Made by a program: the position numbers and the translations under genes
Shown: positions 56,367 to 64,000 of the stretch, piece after piece
Position numbering within the stretch: position 1 is the stretch's first letter
How the letters are laid out: every line of letters starts with the position of its first letter
Source: Microbacterium schleiferi
GTDB lineage: Bacteria; Actinomycetota; Actinomycetes; Actinomycetales; Microbacteriaceae
DNA: 64,000 nt
Reading direction: 5' to 3'
Assembly: GCF_015565955.1 (NCBI RefSeq)
Contig: NZ_CP064760.1
Location: 1,798,001 to 1,862,000 of the forward strand
The notes under the pieces: model-generated
The model's database searches: none
Told to the model about the DNA's origin: nothing
The model's input: the letters and a program-made list of their open reading frames with translations, nothing else

Positions 56367-56440
56367 GGTGGCTAACGGGACTTGAACCCGCGACCCCCGC
56401 GACCACAACGCGGTGCTCTACCAACTGAGCTATAGCCACC
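56367..56440 (-). tRNA. tRNA-His (anticodon GTG)
   Basis: Minus strand: G-1 then GTGGCTA pairing with TAGCCAC and C73, D-arm TAGCTCAGTTGGTAGAGC, anticodon loop TTGTGGT, T-arm GGGTTCAAGTCCC. Confidence 0.97.
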
Positions 56441-56475
56441 ATGCGCCCACCGGAGCGGGCAACCAAAAGATTCTC

Positions 56476-57099
56476 TCACACGCCGGGCGCGAACGCCGAC
56501 ACGGCTGCAGCCGCAGCCTGCTTGGCCTCGTCGCTGCTCGGTCCCGGCTCGGGGACGAACACCGCGCTGCGGTAGTAGGCCAGTTCACGCAGCGATTCGC
56601 TGATGTCGGCGAGGGCGCGGTGTCCGCCATCCTTCGCCGGGGCGTGGATGTAGGCGCGGGGGTACCAGCGCCGCGAGAGCTCCTTGATGCTCGACACGTC
56701 GACGTTGCGGTAGTGAAGCCACCGGTCGACACGGGGCATGTACTTCGCAAGGAACATACGGTCGGTGCCGATGGTGTTACCCGCGAGCGGCGCCTTCCCC
56801 TCCTGGGGTACGAAGCGCTGAATGTACTCGAGGACCTCAAACTCCGCTTCGGCAACGCTGACACCGTTGGGGATCTCGGTGAGCAAGCCCGATTTTTCAT
56901 GCATGGCGGTGACGAAATCGTTCATGTTCGCGAGGGCCGAGGCATCCGGCTTGATCACGATCTGGAACCCGGGGTCCAGGGGACGCAACTCGAAGTCGGT
57001 GACGATGACGGCGATCTCGACGAGTTCATCGACGGCGAGATCCAGTCCGGTCATCTCGCAGTCGATCCACACCAGACGGTCGTTCTCGCTCGAAGCCAT
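56476..57099 (-). CDS. orn: Oligoribonuclease
   Basis: 207 residues. DEDDh exonuclease: LVWIDCEMTGLD, DFVTAMHEKSGL, GNTIGTDRMFLAKYMP, and the final His-Asp in GGHRALADISES. Degrades 2-5-nt RNAs and pGpG. ATG 57099 (MASSEND). An extra C-terminal Ala-rich tail is short and family-typical. Confidence 0.97.
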   Translation of the reverse strand: MASSENDRLVWIDCEMTGLDLAVDELVEIAVIVTDFELRPLDPGFQIVIKPDASALANMNDFVTAMHEKSGLLTEIPNGVSVAEAEFEVLEYIQRFVPQEGKAPLAGNTIGTDRMFLAKYMPRVDRWLHYRNVDVSSIKELSRRWYPRAYIHAPAKDGGHRALADISESLRELAYYRSAVFVPEPGPSSDEAKQAAAAAVSAFAPGV

Positions 57100-57162
57100 G
57101 CCGCCCATCCTAGAGCGGGCGCTCGCAGCGATCGCGGCGGCTCCCGGTAATCTGGGTGATGC

Positions 57163-57235
57163 GCCTCCGTAGCTCAATGGATAGAGCATCGGCCTTCTAA
57201 TCCGACGGTTACTGGTTCGAGTCCAGTCGGGGGCA
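57163..57235 (+). tRNA. tRNA-Arg (anticodon TCT)
   Basis: GCCTCCG pairs with CGGGGGC, D-arm TAGCTCAATGGATAGAGC, anticodon loop CTTCTAA, T-arm TGGTTCGAGTCCA, discriminator A. The next gene's first ATG is 3 nt after its end. Confidence 0.97.
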
Positions 57236-57237
57236 CG

Positions 57238-57588
57238 ATGATCGAGATGGATGCCGATGCGTTCGAGCAACTCGTCGTCGAGGAGCTCGACCGGCTTCCC
57301 GACGACATGGTCGACGGGCTCGACAACGTCGTCTTCGTGGTCGAAGACCGTGGCGAGGATGGTTCGCTGGACCTTCTCGGCCTCTACGACGGCTGGGCGT
57401 TGACGGAACGCGATCGATATGGCGTGGGTGAGCTTCCCGATCGGATCATCGTCTATCGTGAAGCGCACCTGGCAGCGTGCGACGATCTCGACGAGCTTCG
57501 TGCTGAGATCCATACGACTCTTGTCCACGAGATCGCCCACTTCTACGGGATTGACGACGACCGGCTCCACGAGTTGGGATGGGCTTGA
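57238..57588 (+). CDS. Minimal metallopeptidase family protein (zincin-like, DUF1025 type)
   Basis: 116 residues. Zinc motif VHEIAHFYGID (HExxHxxG), third ligand in the C-terminal RLHELGW. N-terminal DRLPDDMVDGLDNVVFVVED is typical of this minimal-metalloprotease family; substrate unknown. ATG lies 3 nt after tRNA-Arg with no ribosome site, so tRNA 3' processing could yield a leaderless mRNA; ATG 57247 is the alternative. Confidence 0.9.
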   Translation: MIEMDADAFEQLVVEELDRLPDDMVDGLDNVVFVVEDRGEDGSLDLLGLYDGWALTERDRYGVGELPDRIIVYREAHLAACDDLDELRAEIHTTLVHEIAHFYGIDDDRLHELGWA

Positions 57589-57881
57589 TGAACAGCGCGA
57601 CACTCCCCCGGGCCGATGAGGATGTCGACACGCGCCGCGCTCCCGAAACGCCATGGCAGACGGTCGTGTGGAATGACCCCGTCAATCTCATGAGCTATGT
57701 CACCCACGTCTTCCGCACCTACTTCGGCTTCAGCGCGCAGCGCGCGGAATCTCTCATGCTCGCGGTGCATCACGAGGGCCACGCGGTGGTCGCCGAGGGC
57801 GCCCGGGAGCAGATGGAGCTCCACGTTCACGCCATGCACGACTACGGCCTCTCCGCCACCGTCCGAAAGGCCCCGGAATGA
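57588..57881 (+). CDS. clpS: ATP-dependent Clp protease adaptor ClpS
   Basis: 97 residues from ATG 57588 (overlap TGATG with the previous stop); a start at 57579 is also possible. VVWNDPVNLMSYVTHVF and AVHHEGHAVVAEGAREQME are the N-degron pocket and ClpC/ClpA-binding surfaces. It delivers N-end-rule substrates. In an operon with the metallopeptidase and DUF2017. Confidence 0.95.
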   Translation: MNSATLPRADEDVDTRRAPETPWQTVVWNDPVNLMSYVTHVFRTYFGFSAQRAESLMLAVHHEGHAVVAEGAREQMELHVHAMHDYGLSATVRKAPE

Positions 57882-58387
57882 CTCGTGAGCTCGTGATGGC
57901 GATCACCCGGATCGAGGCTCTGCATCTGTCGCAGATGACGGAGCAGTTCCGAGACCTCCTCGAGGCAACGACGGATGCCTCCAGCGATGATGCCGTGGCT
58001 CGACTGGTTCCCGAGGGATACCGTGACGACGATGATGCCGCGCGCGAGTTTCGGCGGCTCACCGAACGGGAGCTCCTCGACCGCCGTCACACGGATGCCG
58101 AGACCGTTCTCGGCATCCTGGGTCCGACGCTGCCCGCGATGCCTGTGACGCCCGACGACCCGGCACTCACGGAAGAGGTCGTCGTGCACGCGAGCGCCGA
58201 GGACGTGAGCGCTCTGCTGCGCACCCTGTCGGCGATTCGGCTTGTGCTGGCAACGCGACTCGGGATTCAGGCCGACGACGACCACGACTCCACCGACCCC
58301 CGATTCGGGATCTACGACTGGCTCGGCTACCGACTCGACAGCCTCATCACCGCCATCGACGCGGACCCGGACTCTCACGACTCCTGA
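57878..58387 (+). CDS. DUF2017 family protein
   Basis: 169 residues, acidic and helical. MAITRIEALHLSQMTEQFRDLLE and FGIYDWLGYRLDSLITAID match DUF2017, which follows clpS in actinobacteria. Overlaps clpS by ATGA. Function unknown; constant linkage suggests a role with ClpS/ClpC. Confidence 0.88.
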   Translation: MTRELVMAITRIEALHLSQMTEQFRDLLEATTDASSDDAVARLVPEGYRDDDDAAREFRRLTERELLDRRHTDAETVLGILGPTLPAMPVTPDDPALTEEVVVHASAEDVSALLRTLSAIRLVLATRLGIQADDDHDSTDPRFGIYDWLGYRLDSLITAIDADPDSHDS

Positions 58388-58410
58388 CGGAGCACCGAGA
58401 CGGATCGGGC

Positions 58411-59001
58411 TCAGGGAACGGCGACCACCCGCGTGGCGTGGGCCGCAGGATCGTCCCGCTCGAGGTGGCGATCCTCTTGACGAGCCCAGCGCTCCCAGTG
58501 CGGCCGGTACGTGTCTCCGTCTCGTTCGAGCGCCCGCTCTCGACGCGACGCGGCCGGCGAGTCGACCCAGACGCGAACGTCCGCGAGACCGGCGGTCACC
58601 GGGGTCAGGATGCCCGAGCCTTCGACCACGAGTGGCAGGTCGGGGTCCACCCCGTGCGCTTCGGCATACTCGCCGACAGTCCAATCCCAGCGGCGCCACT
58701 GGCCTGGCTGCCCGCCTGCATGCGGGAGGAGAACGTGCTGCGTGACATCGTCGACCGCGGCGTCGAGGCCATCCCAGCCGGGGTAGGTCGAATCCAAGGC
58801 CAGGAGCTGGGGCGACGCTTCCAGCGGCCACCGCTCGAGCAGAAGGCGCGTCAGACTGGTCTTCCCGGCGCCGCTACGCCCGTCGATGAGAACGACGGGT
58901 GCCGGCGCCCCCAGGGCCAGGATGTCGGCCCGCAGCAGCTGCGTCGCGCCGTTCAGGGCCGCACTGACCGGGTCGTCACTTCTTGAGGGCGCGGATGACA
59001 C
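58411..59001 (-). CDS. Uridine-kinase-like P-loop ATPase
   Basis: About 196 residues with Walker A VLIDGRSGAGKTSL and LVVEGSGIL, then RVWVDSPAASRRERALERDGD, as in nucleoside-kinase-like proteins. Substrate unknown. The start is uncertain: GTG at 59001 overlaps the upstream GerW-like gene by 26 bp and no ATG fits better. Confidence 0.72.
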   Translation of the reverse strand: MSSAPSRSDDPVSAALNGATQLLRADILALGAPAPVVLIDGRSGAGKTSLTRLLLERWPLEASPQLLALDSTYPGWDGLDAAVDDVTQHVLLPHAGGQPGQWRRWDWTVGEYAEAHGVDPDLPLVVEGSGILTPVTAGLADVRVWVDSPAASRRERALERDGDTYRPHWERWARQEDRHLERDDPAAHATRVVAVP

Positions 59002-59296
59002 GAATAAGCACGTGCCCGGCAACCCAGACGAAGGGGATGCCGACGGCAAGCAGGGAGATCAGGTTCGGCTCGAAGCGCAGGTCATCGCCGCGGCGGATGT
59101 ATGCGCCGATCGGAATCGCGGTACCACCGGCACCACCGCCGCCGTTGCCGCCCTCATCCGATCCCCCGCCGAAGCCGGAGGATGCGAGGGCGACGGGGAT
59201 GATCTTGATGCCGTCGACATCCTGCTGTTCTCCGTAGATGCCGGAGACACCGAAGGATGCTGCCTGCTTGCCGAGTTCGAGCGCGATGTTGGGCAT
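58976..59296 (-). CDS. GerW/YtfJ-like protein with C-terminal membrane helix
   Basis: 106 residues. IKIIPVALASSGFGGGSDEGG, a Gly-rich loop and AIPIGAYIRRGDDLRFEP resemble the GerW (spore protein YtfJ) family, followed by one membrane segment (LISLLAVGIPFVWVAGHVLI). Non-sporulating actinobacteria carry such proteins with no known role. Confidence 0.75.
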   Translation of the reverse strand: MPNIALELGKQAASFGVSGIYGEQQDVDGIKIIPVALASSGFGGGSDEGGNGGGGAGGTAIPIGAYIRRGDDLRFEPNLISLLAVGIPFVWVAGHVLIRVIRALKK

Positions 59297-59354
59297 AGCC
59301 CCACGCTACCGGCCCGGGGCGCTCGATGACAGGGCGACGGGGATCCGATCCGTG

Positions 59355-60617
59355 TCAGCTGGGTGATTCGCGCGGCGGTCGAGGGTTGGACGGAAGCGTT
59401 CCGCCGCCACGCTCGCTGATGAGCGTCGCGCGAGTGACGGCGCCCCGACCGAACCGCGCCACCGCGGTATCCAGCGCAGACTCGACGCGGCGCCATTCCC
59501 CGTCGTCGTCCCAGAGGGCGGGCGCGGACTCGGTGAGTGTGCGCAGCTTCTCTGCGCGCACCCCCACGAGTCGCACGGGAAGCCGCCGGTCGATGGCATC
59601 GAAGAGCTCGAGGGCGACGTCTCCGATGCGCTGCCCCACCGAACTCGGGTCGGCAAGGCTGCGCGAGCGCGACACGGTGCTGAAGTCGGCGAACCGGATC
59701 TTGATCGCCACCGCGCCGGCCTCCCAGGATGCCGCGCGCAGCCGCGCCGCCACGCGATCGGCCAGGCGGCGCAGCTCGGAGCGGAGCACGGCCGGGTCGC
59801 TGATGTCGGTGTGAAAGGTCTCTTCGTGCCCGACGCTCTTCTCGACGCGCGTCGTGGTCACCTCCCGCGCGTCGCGCCCGCGCGCCAGATTCCACACGCG
59901 CTCGCCCATCGCTGCGCCCAGTGCACGCTCGAGCACCGCCTGCGGAGCATCCAGCACATCGGAAACCGTGTGGATACCGCGAGACTCCAGAGCTTCGGCG
60001 GCTTTCGGTCCCACGCCCCACAGCGCGCGCACCGACCTCGGCGCAAGAAACGCCGCGGTGTCCGCCTCGGCGACGATGAGGAGTCCATCGGGCTTGCTCA
60101 GCGTGGAGGCCATCTTTGCGACATGCTTCGTCGCTGCCGCTCCGATGCTGCAGGTCAGGCCGGTCTCGTCCCGCACGCGAACCCGCAGCATCCGTGCGAT
60201 CGTTCCGGGCGATCCCCAGAGGCGTCGCGCCCCGCGCACGTCGAGGAACGCTTCGTCGATCGACAGCGGCTCGACCAGCGGCGTGATGTCGTGGAAGACG
60301 CGCATCACCTCACGCGAGAGCGCGAGGTAGCGATCGAAGTGGGGCGGCACGACGATCGCCTGGGGGCACAGTCGCAGCGCCTGCCCCACCGGCATGGCGG
60401 CCCGGACACCGAACGCACGCGCCTCGTACGACGCGCTCGAGACAACAGAGCGACTCTCGGGAGCGCCGATGATGATGGGCTTGCCCGCGAGCGTCGGGTC
60501 ATCGAGCACCTCGACGGCCGCGTAGAACGCGTCCATGTCGACGTGCAGGATGTCGGCGCCGGTGTCATCCGCATCATCGAGCGACACGAGGCGATTCCTG
60601 CCGTCCCCTCGTCCCAT
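59355..60617 (-). CDS. dinB: DNA polymerase IV (DinB, Y family)
   Basis: 420 residues. ILHVDMDAFYAAVE with catalytic Asp, SYEARAFGVRAAMP, PLSIDEAFLDV, a helix-hairpin-helix (ALWGVGPKAAEALESRGI) and a little-finger domain. Translesion synthesis. No obvious beta-clamp motif at the end. Confidence 0.95.
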   Translation of the reverse strand: MGRGDGRNRLVSLDDADDTGADILHVDMDAFYAAVEVLDDPTLAGKPIIIGAPESRSVVSSASYEARAFGVRAAMPVGQALRLCPQAIVVPPHFDRYLALSREVMRVFHDITPLVEPLSIDEAFLDVRGARRLWGSPGTIARMLRVRVRDETGLTCSIGAAATKHVAKMASTLSKPDGLLIVAEADTAAFLAPRSVRALWGVGPKAAEALESRGIHTVSDVLDAPQAVLERALGAAMGERVWNLARGRDAREVTTTRVEKSVGHEETFHTDISDPAVLRSELRRLADRVAARLRAASWEAGAVAIKIRFADFSTVSRSRSLADPSSVGQRIGDVALELFDAIDRRLPVRLVGVRAEKLRTLTESAPALWDDDGEWRRVESALDTAVARFGRGAVTRATLISERGGGTLPSNPRPPRESPS

Positions 60618-60700
60618 GAATCCATTCTCGCCCCCACCACCGACAGCGCTCTCACGGCGTTTCCATCGGAACGAGACAGACGGCCCGAAGAATCACGCAA

Positions 60701-60716
60701 TACCCTCGGGGGTATA
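60701..60716. promoter_or_regulatory. CsoR-like operator
   Basis: Perfect dyad ATACCC-TCGG-GGGTAT overlapping a TATAGA -10-like hexamer (60714-60719), 29 bp before the DUF2202 start. Matches the ATACCC/GGGTAT arms of CsoR/RcnR-family sites, suggesting copper or other metal control. Confidence 0.6.
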
Positions 60717-60744
60717 GAGAAGCTCGAATCCGAAGGAGAGCGCT

Positions 60745-61341
60745 GTGATCACCTCAACCCGCGTCCTGCCCCTCGCCGTGGCGACGGCCGGCCTGCTCGC
60801 CACAGGCCTGACGGGATGCGCCGCGGCATCCTCGCCGATAGTGAATGTCGAGACGTCCGCGGGTCTGGCAGATACCATCACGCTCGAACCGAGCGAACCG
60901 CCGACGCCCGACGAAGCCACTCCGACAGACCTCGAGGCGCAACTGCTGTATCTGATCGAAGAAGAGAAGCTCGCGCACGACGTCTACAGCGTGCTCGGCG
61001 ACCTGTGGGGCGGCAACATCTTCGCAAACATCGCCGCCTCCGAACTCTCGCACCAGGACGCTGTCGCAGGCCTGCTCGTCGACCACGCGATCACCGACCC
61101 GCGCTCTGATGACATCGGCGTCTTCACCGACCCCCAGCTGCAGGCCCTCTTTGATCAGCTCGTCGCCGACGGATCGGCATCCCGCGACGCCGCCATCGAC
61201 GTCGGTGTCGTCATCGAGCAGACCGACATCGCTGACCTCACCGAAGCACTCTCCGACGCGCCAGAGGATGTCGCCAGCGTCCTGGAACGCCTGCTCGCCG
61301 GCTCACAGAACCACCTCGCGGCGTTCACTCGACAAGCCTGA
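60745..61341 (+). CDS. DUF2202 ferritin-like lipoprotein
   Basis: 198 residues, GTG with GGAG upstream. Lipobox LTGC at about residue 25, a Pro/Thr/Glu-rich linker, then a helical domain with QLLYLIEEEKLAHDVYSVL, ASELSHQDAVAGLL and QNHLAAF, whose Glu/His residues fit the ferritin-like DUF2202 di-metal site. Located outside the membrane. The metal-type operator upstream suggests a metal-stress role. Confidence 0.88.
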   Translation: MITSTRVLPLAVATAGLLATGLTGCAAASSPIVNVETSAGLADTITLEPSEPPTPDEATPTDLEAQLLYLIEEEKLAHDVYSVLGDLWGGNIFANIAASELSHQDAVAGLLVDHAITDPRSDDIGVFTDPQLQALFDQLVADGSASRDAAIDVGVVIEQTDIADLTEALSDAPEDVASVLERLLAGSQNHLAAFTRQA

Positions 61342-61369
61342 CCCCCGCGCCGAGGGTGTGAGGCTCAGG

Positions 61370-62902
61370 TCACGACTGCGAAGCGCGCTCGAGGATCAGC
61401 TCGCGGACGCGCACAGCGTCAGCCTGCCCCTTCATCGCCTTCATGACCGCGCCGATGATGGCGCCCGCCGCCTGCACCTTGCCGTCGCGAATCTTCTCCA
61501 TGACGTCGGGCTGGGAGGCGAGGGCCTCATCGATCGCGGCGATGAGCGCCCCGTCGTCTGAGACGACAGCGAGGCCGCGAGCGTCGACAACCTCTTGAGG
61601 CGTGCCCTCGCCGGCGATGACACCCTCCAGTACCTGCCGGGCGAGCTTGTCGGTCAGGGTTCCGGCATCCACCAGCCCCTGCAGCGCTGCCACGTGGGCC
61701 GGTGAGACGAGTTCGCTCGCCTCGCGGTCCTGTGCGTTCGCGATGCGGGCGATCTCACCGGTCCACCACTTGCGGGCAGCGGCGGGGGACGCGCCCGCCG
61801 CAATCGTCGCTTCGACCTCGGCGAGGATGCCGCCATTGGCGACATCCTGGAACTCGAGATCGGTGAAACCCCACTCGGTCTTCAGGCGCCGACGTCGGGC
61901 TGCGGGGGGCTCGGGGAGAGCCGCGCGCAACGATTCGATCAGGTCGCTCGAGGGCTCCACAGGCAGCAGGTCCGGCTCGGGGAAGTACCGGTAGTCGTCG
62001 GCATCCGACTTCGGACGGCCGGGAGAGGTCGTGCCGGTGTCTTCGTGCCAGTGACGGGTCTCTTGCGTGATCGTGCCACCCGCCGCCAGGATCGCGGCCT
62101 GGCGCTGGATCTCGTGGCGCACGGCGCGCTCGACCGAACGCATGGAGTTCACGTTCTTGGTCTCGGTGCGGGTGCCCAGCGGTGCCGGCGGCTCACCGGC
62201 CGCCGCGCGGGGCCGCAGCGACACGTTCGCGTCACACCGGAGGTTGCCGCGTTCCAGACGAGCTTCGGAGATCCCCAGCGCCAGCACGATGTCGCGGATC
62301 GTCTGCACGTACGCCTTGGCGATCTCGGGCGCGCGGTGCTCGGCTCCGTAGATCGGCTTCGTGACGATCTCGACGAGGGGCACACCCGCGCGGTTGTAGT
62401 CGACGAGCGAGTACTCGGCGCCCTGGATGCGGCCGGTCGAGCCTCCCATGTGGGTCAGCTTTCCGGCATCCTCCTCCATGTGCGCGCGCTCGATCGGAAC
62501 CTCGACGATCGTGCCATCGGCCAGCTCGACATCGACGGCGCCCTCGAAGGCGATCGGTTCGTCGTACTGCGAGATCTGATAGTTCTTGCCGAGGTCGGGG
62601 TAGAAGTAGTTCTTGCGGGCGAACCGGCTCGAGGGCGCGATCGAGCAGCCGAGAGCCAGGCCCAGACTGATAGAAAAGCGCACCGCGGTCTCGTTGACGA
62701 CCGGAAGCGCGCCCGGAAGACCCATGTCGACGGGAGCGACAAGCGTGTTCGGCTCCGCAGCGTGGTTGGACGCGTGGGCGGGGTTGCCCGCCGGCGAGAA
62801 CATCTTGGTTTCGGTGTTCAGCTCGACGTGCACCTCGAACCCGAGCACCGGCTCGAACATCTCGAGAGCCTTGTCAAAGTCCATGAGCTTCGCGGTAGCC
62901 AT
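61370..62902 (-). CDS. gatB: Aspartyl/glutamyl-tRNA amidotransferase subunit B
   Basis: 510 residues. [54 protein letters not shown] and the C-terminal YqeY-like tail domain ([18 protein letters not shown]). Part of GatCAB, converting Glu-tRNA-Gln and Asp-tRNA-Asn. Overlaps gatA by one base. Confidence 0.98.
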   Translation of the reverse strand: MATAKLMDFDKALEMFEPVLGFEVHVELNTETKMFSPAGNPAHASNHAAEPNTLVAPVDMGLPGALPVVNETAVRFSISLGLALGCSIAPSSRFARKNYFYPDLGKNYQISQYDEPIAFEGAVDVELADGTIVEVPIERAHMEEDAGKLTHMGGSTGRIQGAEYSLVDYNRAGVPLVEIVTKPIYGAEHRAPEIAKAYVQTIRDIVLALGISEARLERGNLRCDANVSLRPRAAAGEPPAPLGTRTETKNVNSMRSVERAVRHEIQRQAAILAAGGTITQETRHWHEDTGTTSPGRPKSDADDYRYFPEPDLLPVEPSSDLIESLRAALPEPPAARRRRLKTEWGFTDLEFQDVANGGILAEVEATIAAGASPAAARKWWTGEIARIANAQDREASELVSPAHVAALQGLVDAGTLTDKLARQVLEGVIAGEGTPQEVVDARGLAVVSDDGALIAAIDEALASQPDVMEKIRDGKVQAAGAIIGAVMKAMKGQADAVRVRELILERASQS

Positions 62903-64000
62903 CAGGCACGCCCTCCCGTCGCCGCACCCAGCACGGGGGCCCGATCAAGCAACGGACCACCCCATTCCTCGAGCAGCAGCGCCTCGAGGGCCGCCCCGAC
63001 GCGGTAGAGACGCGCATCCTGTCGCGCTGGAGCAAGGAACTGGATGCCGACCGGCAGCCCGTCGTCGACAGAAAGACCCGAGGGCAGCGAGATTCCCGGC
63101 ACGCCGGCGAGGTTCGCGGGGATCGTCGCGACATCGTTGAGGTACATCTGCATCGGGTCGTCGATCTTCTCGCCGAGGCGGAACGCCGTGGTGGGTGCTG
63201 TGGGGGTGGCGATGACGTCGACCTGCGCGAACGCCTGATCGAAGTCCTGCTGAATGAGCGTGCGCACCTTCTGGGCCGACCCGTAGTACGCGTCGTAGTA
63301 GCCCGCACTCAGGGCGTAGGTACCGAGGATGATGCGACGCTTGACCTCGTCGCCGAATCCGGCCTCGCGCGTGGCTGCCATGACATCCTCGACGGTTCCG
63401 CCGGGCACGTCGACGCGCAGGCCGAAGCGCACCGAGTCGAACTTCGCGAGGTTGCTGGAGGCTTCGGCAGGGAGGATCAGGTAGTACGCGGCGACGCCGT
63501 ACTCGAAGTGGGGAGCGCTGATCTCGACGATCTCGGCCCCCTGCGCTTCCATCCGGGCAAGCGCCGCGCGGAACGACTCCGACACGCCGCTCTGGAAGCC
63601 GCTGTCGGGAAGTTCCCGGATGACACCGACACGCAGACCCTTCAGCACATCACCGCGGGCACCCTCGCGTGCGGCATCCGCGAACGACGGCCAATCGTCG
63701 GCGAGAGAGGTGGAATCGTGCGGGTCGTGCCCGCCGATGACGTCGTGCAGCAGACCCGCATCGAGGACCGTACGGGTGACCGGACCGACCTGGTCGAGGC
63801 TCGATGCCAGGGCAATCGCCCCGAAGCGGCTCACTCCGCCGTACGTCGGTTTGAGGCCGACAGTTCCGGTGACGTGGGCAGGCTGACGAATCGACCCGCC
63901 GGTGTCGGAGCCGAGCGCGAGCGGCGCCTCGAACGCTGCCACGGCGGCCGCGGAGCCGCCACCCGAGCCCCCGGGGATCCGGTCGAGATCCCACGGGTTG
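62902..64000 (-). CDS. gatA: Aspartyl/glutamyl-tRNA amidotransferase subunit A, 5' end outside window
   Basis: The visible 365 residues begin [20 protein letters not shown], the amidase signature, with catalytic Ser in [14 protein letters not shown]. The N-terminal about 140 residues, with the catalytic Lys, and gatC lie beyond the window. Glutaminase subunit of GatCAB. Confidence 0.97.
   Translation of the reverse strand, partial: NPWDLDRIPGGSGGGSAAAVAAFEAPLALGSDTGGSIRQPAHVTGTVGLKPTYGGVSRFGAIALASSLDQVGPVTRTVLDAGLLHDVIGGHDPHDSTSLADDWPSFADAAREGARGDVLKGLRVGVIRELPDSGFQSGVSESFRAALARMEAQGAEIVEISAPHFEYGVAAYYLILPAEASSNLAKFDSVRFGLRVDVPGGTVEDVMAATREAGFGDEVKRRIILGTYALSAGYYDAYYGSAQKVRTLIQQDFDQAFAQVDVIATPTAPTTAFRLGEKIDDPMQMYLNDVATIPANLAGVPGISLPSGLSVDDGLPVGIQFLAPARQDARLYRVGAALEALLLEEWGGPLLDRAPVLGAATGGRA

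Overview
The window is high-GC actinobacterial chromosome, most likely from a Microbacteriaceae genus such as Microbacterium. Support comes from codon and base composition, the twin clpP genes upstream of clpX, the clpS/DUF2017 pair, and family-level resemblance of most proteins. The genus is an inference, since no rRNA is present.

Layout. (1) 1-11.2 kb is ordinary core: the 3' part of an M3 metallopeptidase, a RibD/DHFR-like reductase, a two-component system diverging from a small ABC exporter, clpX, clpP2, clpP1, a TPR protein, trigger factor and tRNA-Pro. (2) 11.2-32.0 kb is a mobile island of about 20.7 kb inserted in tRNA-Gly(TCC). A 65-bp direct repeat of the tRNA 3' half (11248-11312 and 31951-32015) marks its ends, and paired TGTCAC boxes 21 bp apart lie inside both ends. 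It holds a truncated tyrosine integrase, a phage tape-measure-like fragment, a DUF3800 gene, an IS5-family element split by an IS3-family element, a sugar-acid catabolic regulon, an IS110-family element, a MerR/thioredoxin-like pair, a second intact IS5 copy in inverted orientation, and a truncated gene of unknown function. (3) 32.1-64 kb is again core: gamma-carbonic anhydrase, amidohydrolase, PaiB, Nei-type glycosylase, RpiB, BCCT carrier, ArsR-SulP, PepN, MscS, truncated haemoglobin, FAD dehydrogenase, amino-acid permease, thioesterases, EttA, SSB, MsrA, a MocR regulator with a YczE-like membrane protein, tRNA-His, oligoribonuclease, tRNA-Arg, clpS cluster, DinB, a DUF2202 lipoprotein and gatB/gatA.

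The most interesting block is the island's catabolic regulon (16.3-27.5 kb). Two divergent operons share a control region carrying FadR-like palindromes. The plus operon encodes an acid-sugar dehydratase, a solute-binding lipoprotein, two permeases and a GntR/FadR regulator. The minus operon encodes a 2-hydroxyacid dehydrogenase, an SDR, a ThuA-domain protein, a sugar isomerase/epimerase, a second SDR, a KDPG-aldolase-family enzyme and a KDG-kinase-like PfkB protein. Together they suggest uptake of a sugar acid or oxidised sugar, dehydration to a 2-keto-3-deoxy acid, phosphorylation and aldol cleavage. The substrate cannot be read from the sequence.

Five otherwise normal genes are each one base short: ThuA, the FAD dehydrogenase, an unknown gene at 48.1-48.8 kb, TesB and MocR. 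Four of the five deletions fall in G/C runs of 4-5, so homopolymer errors in the assembly are the likeliest cause.
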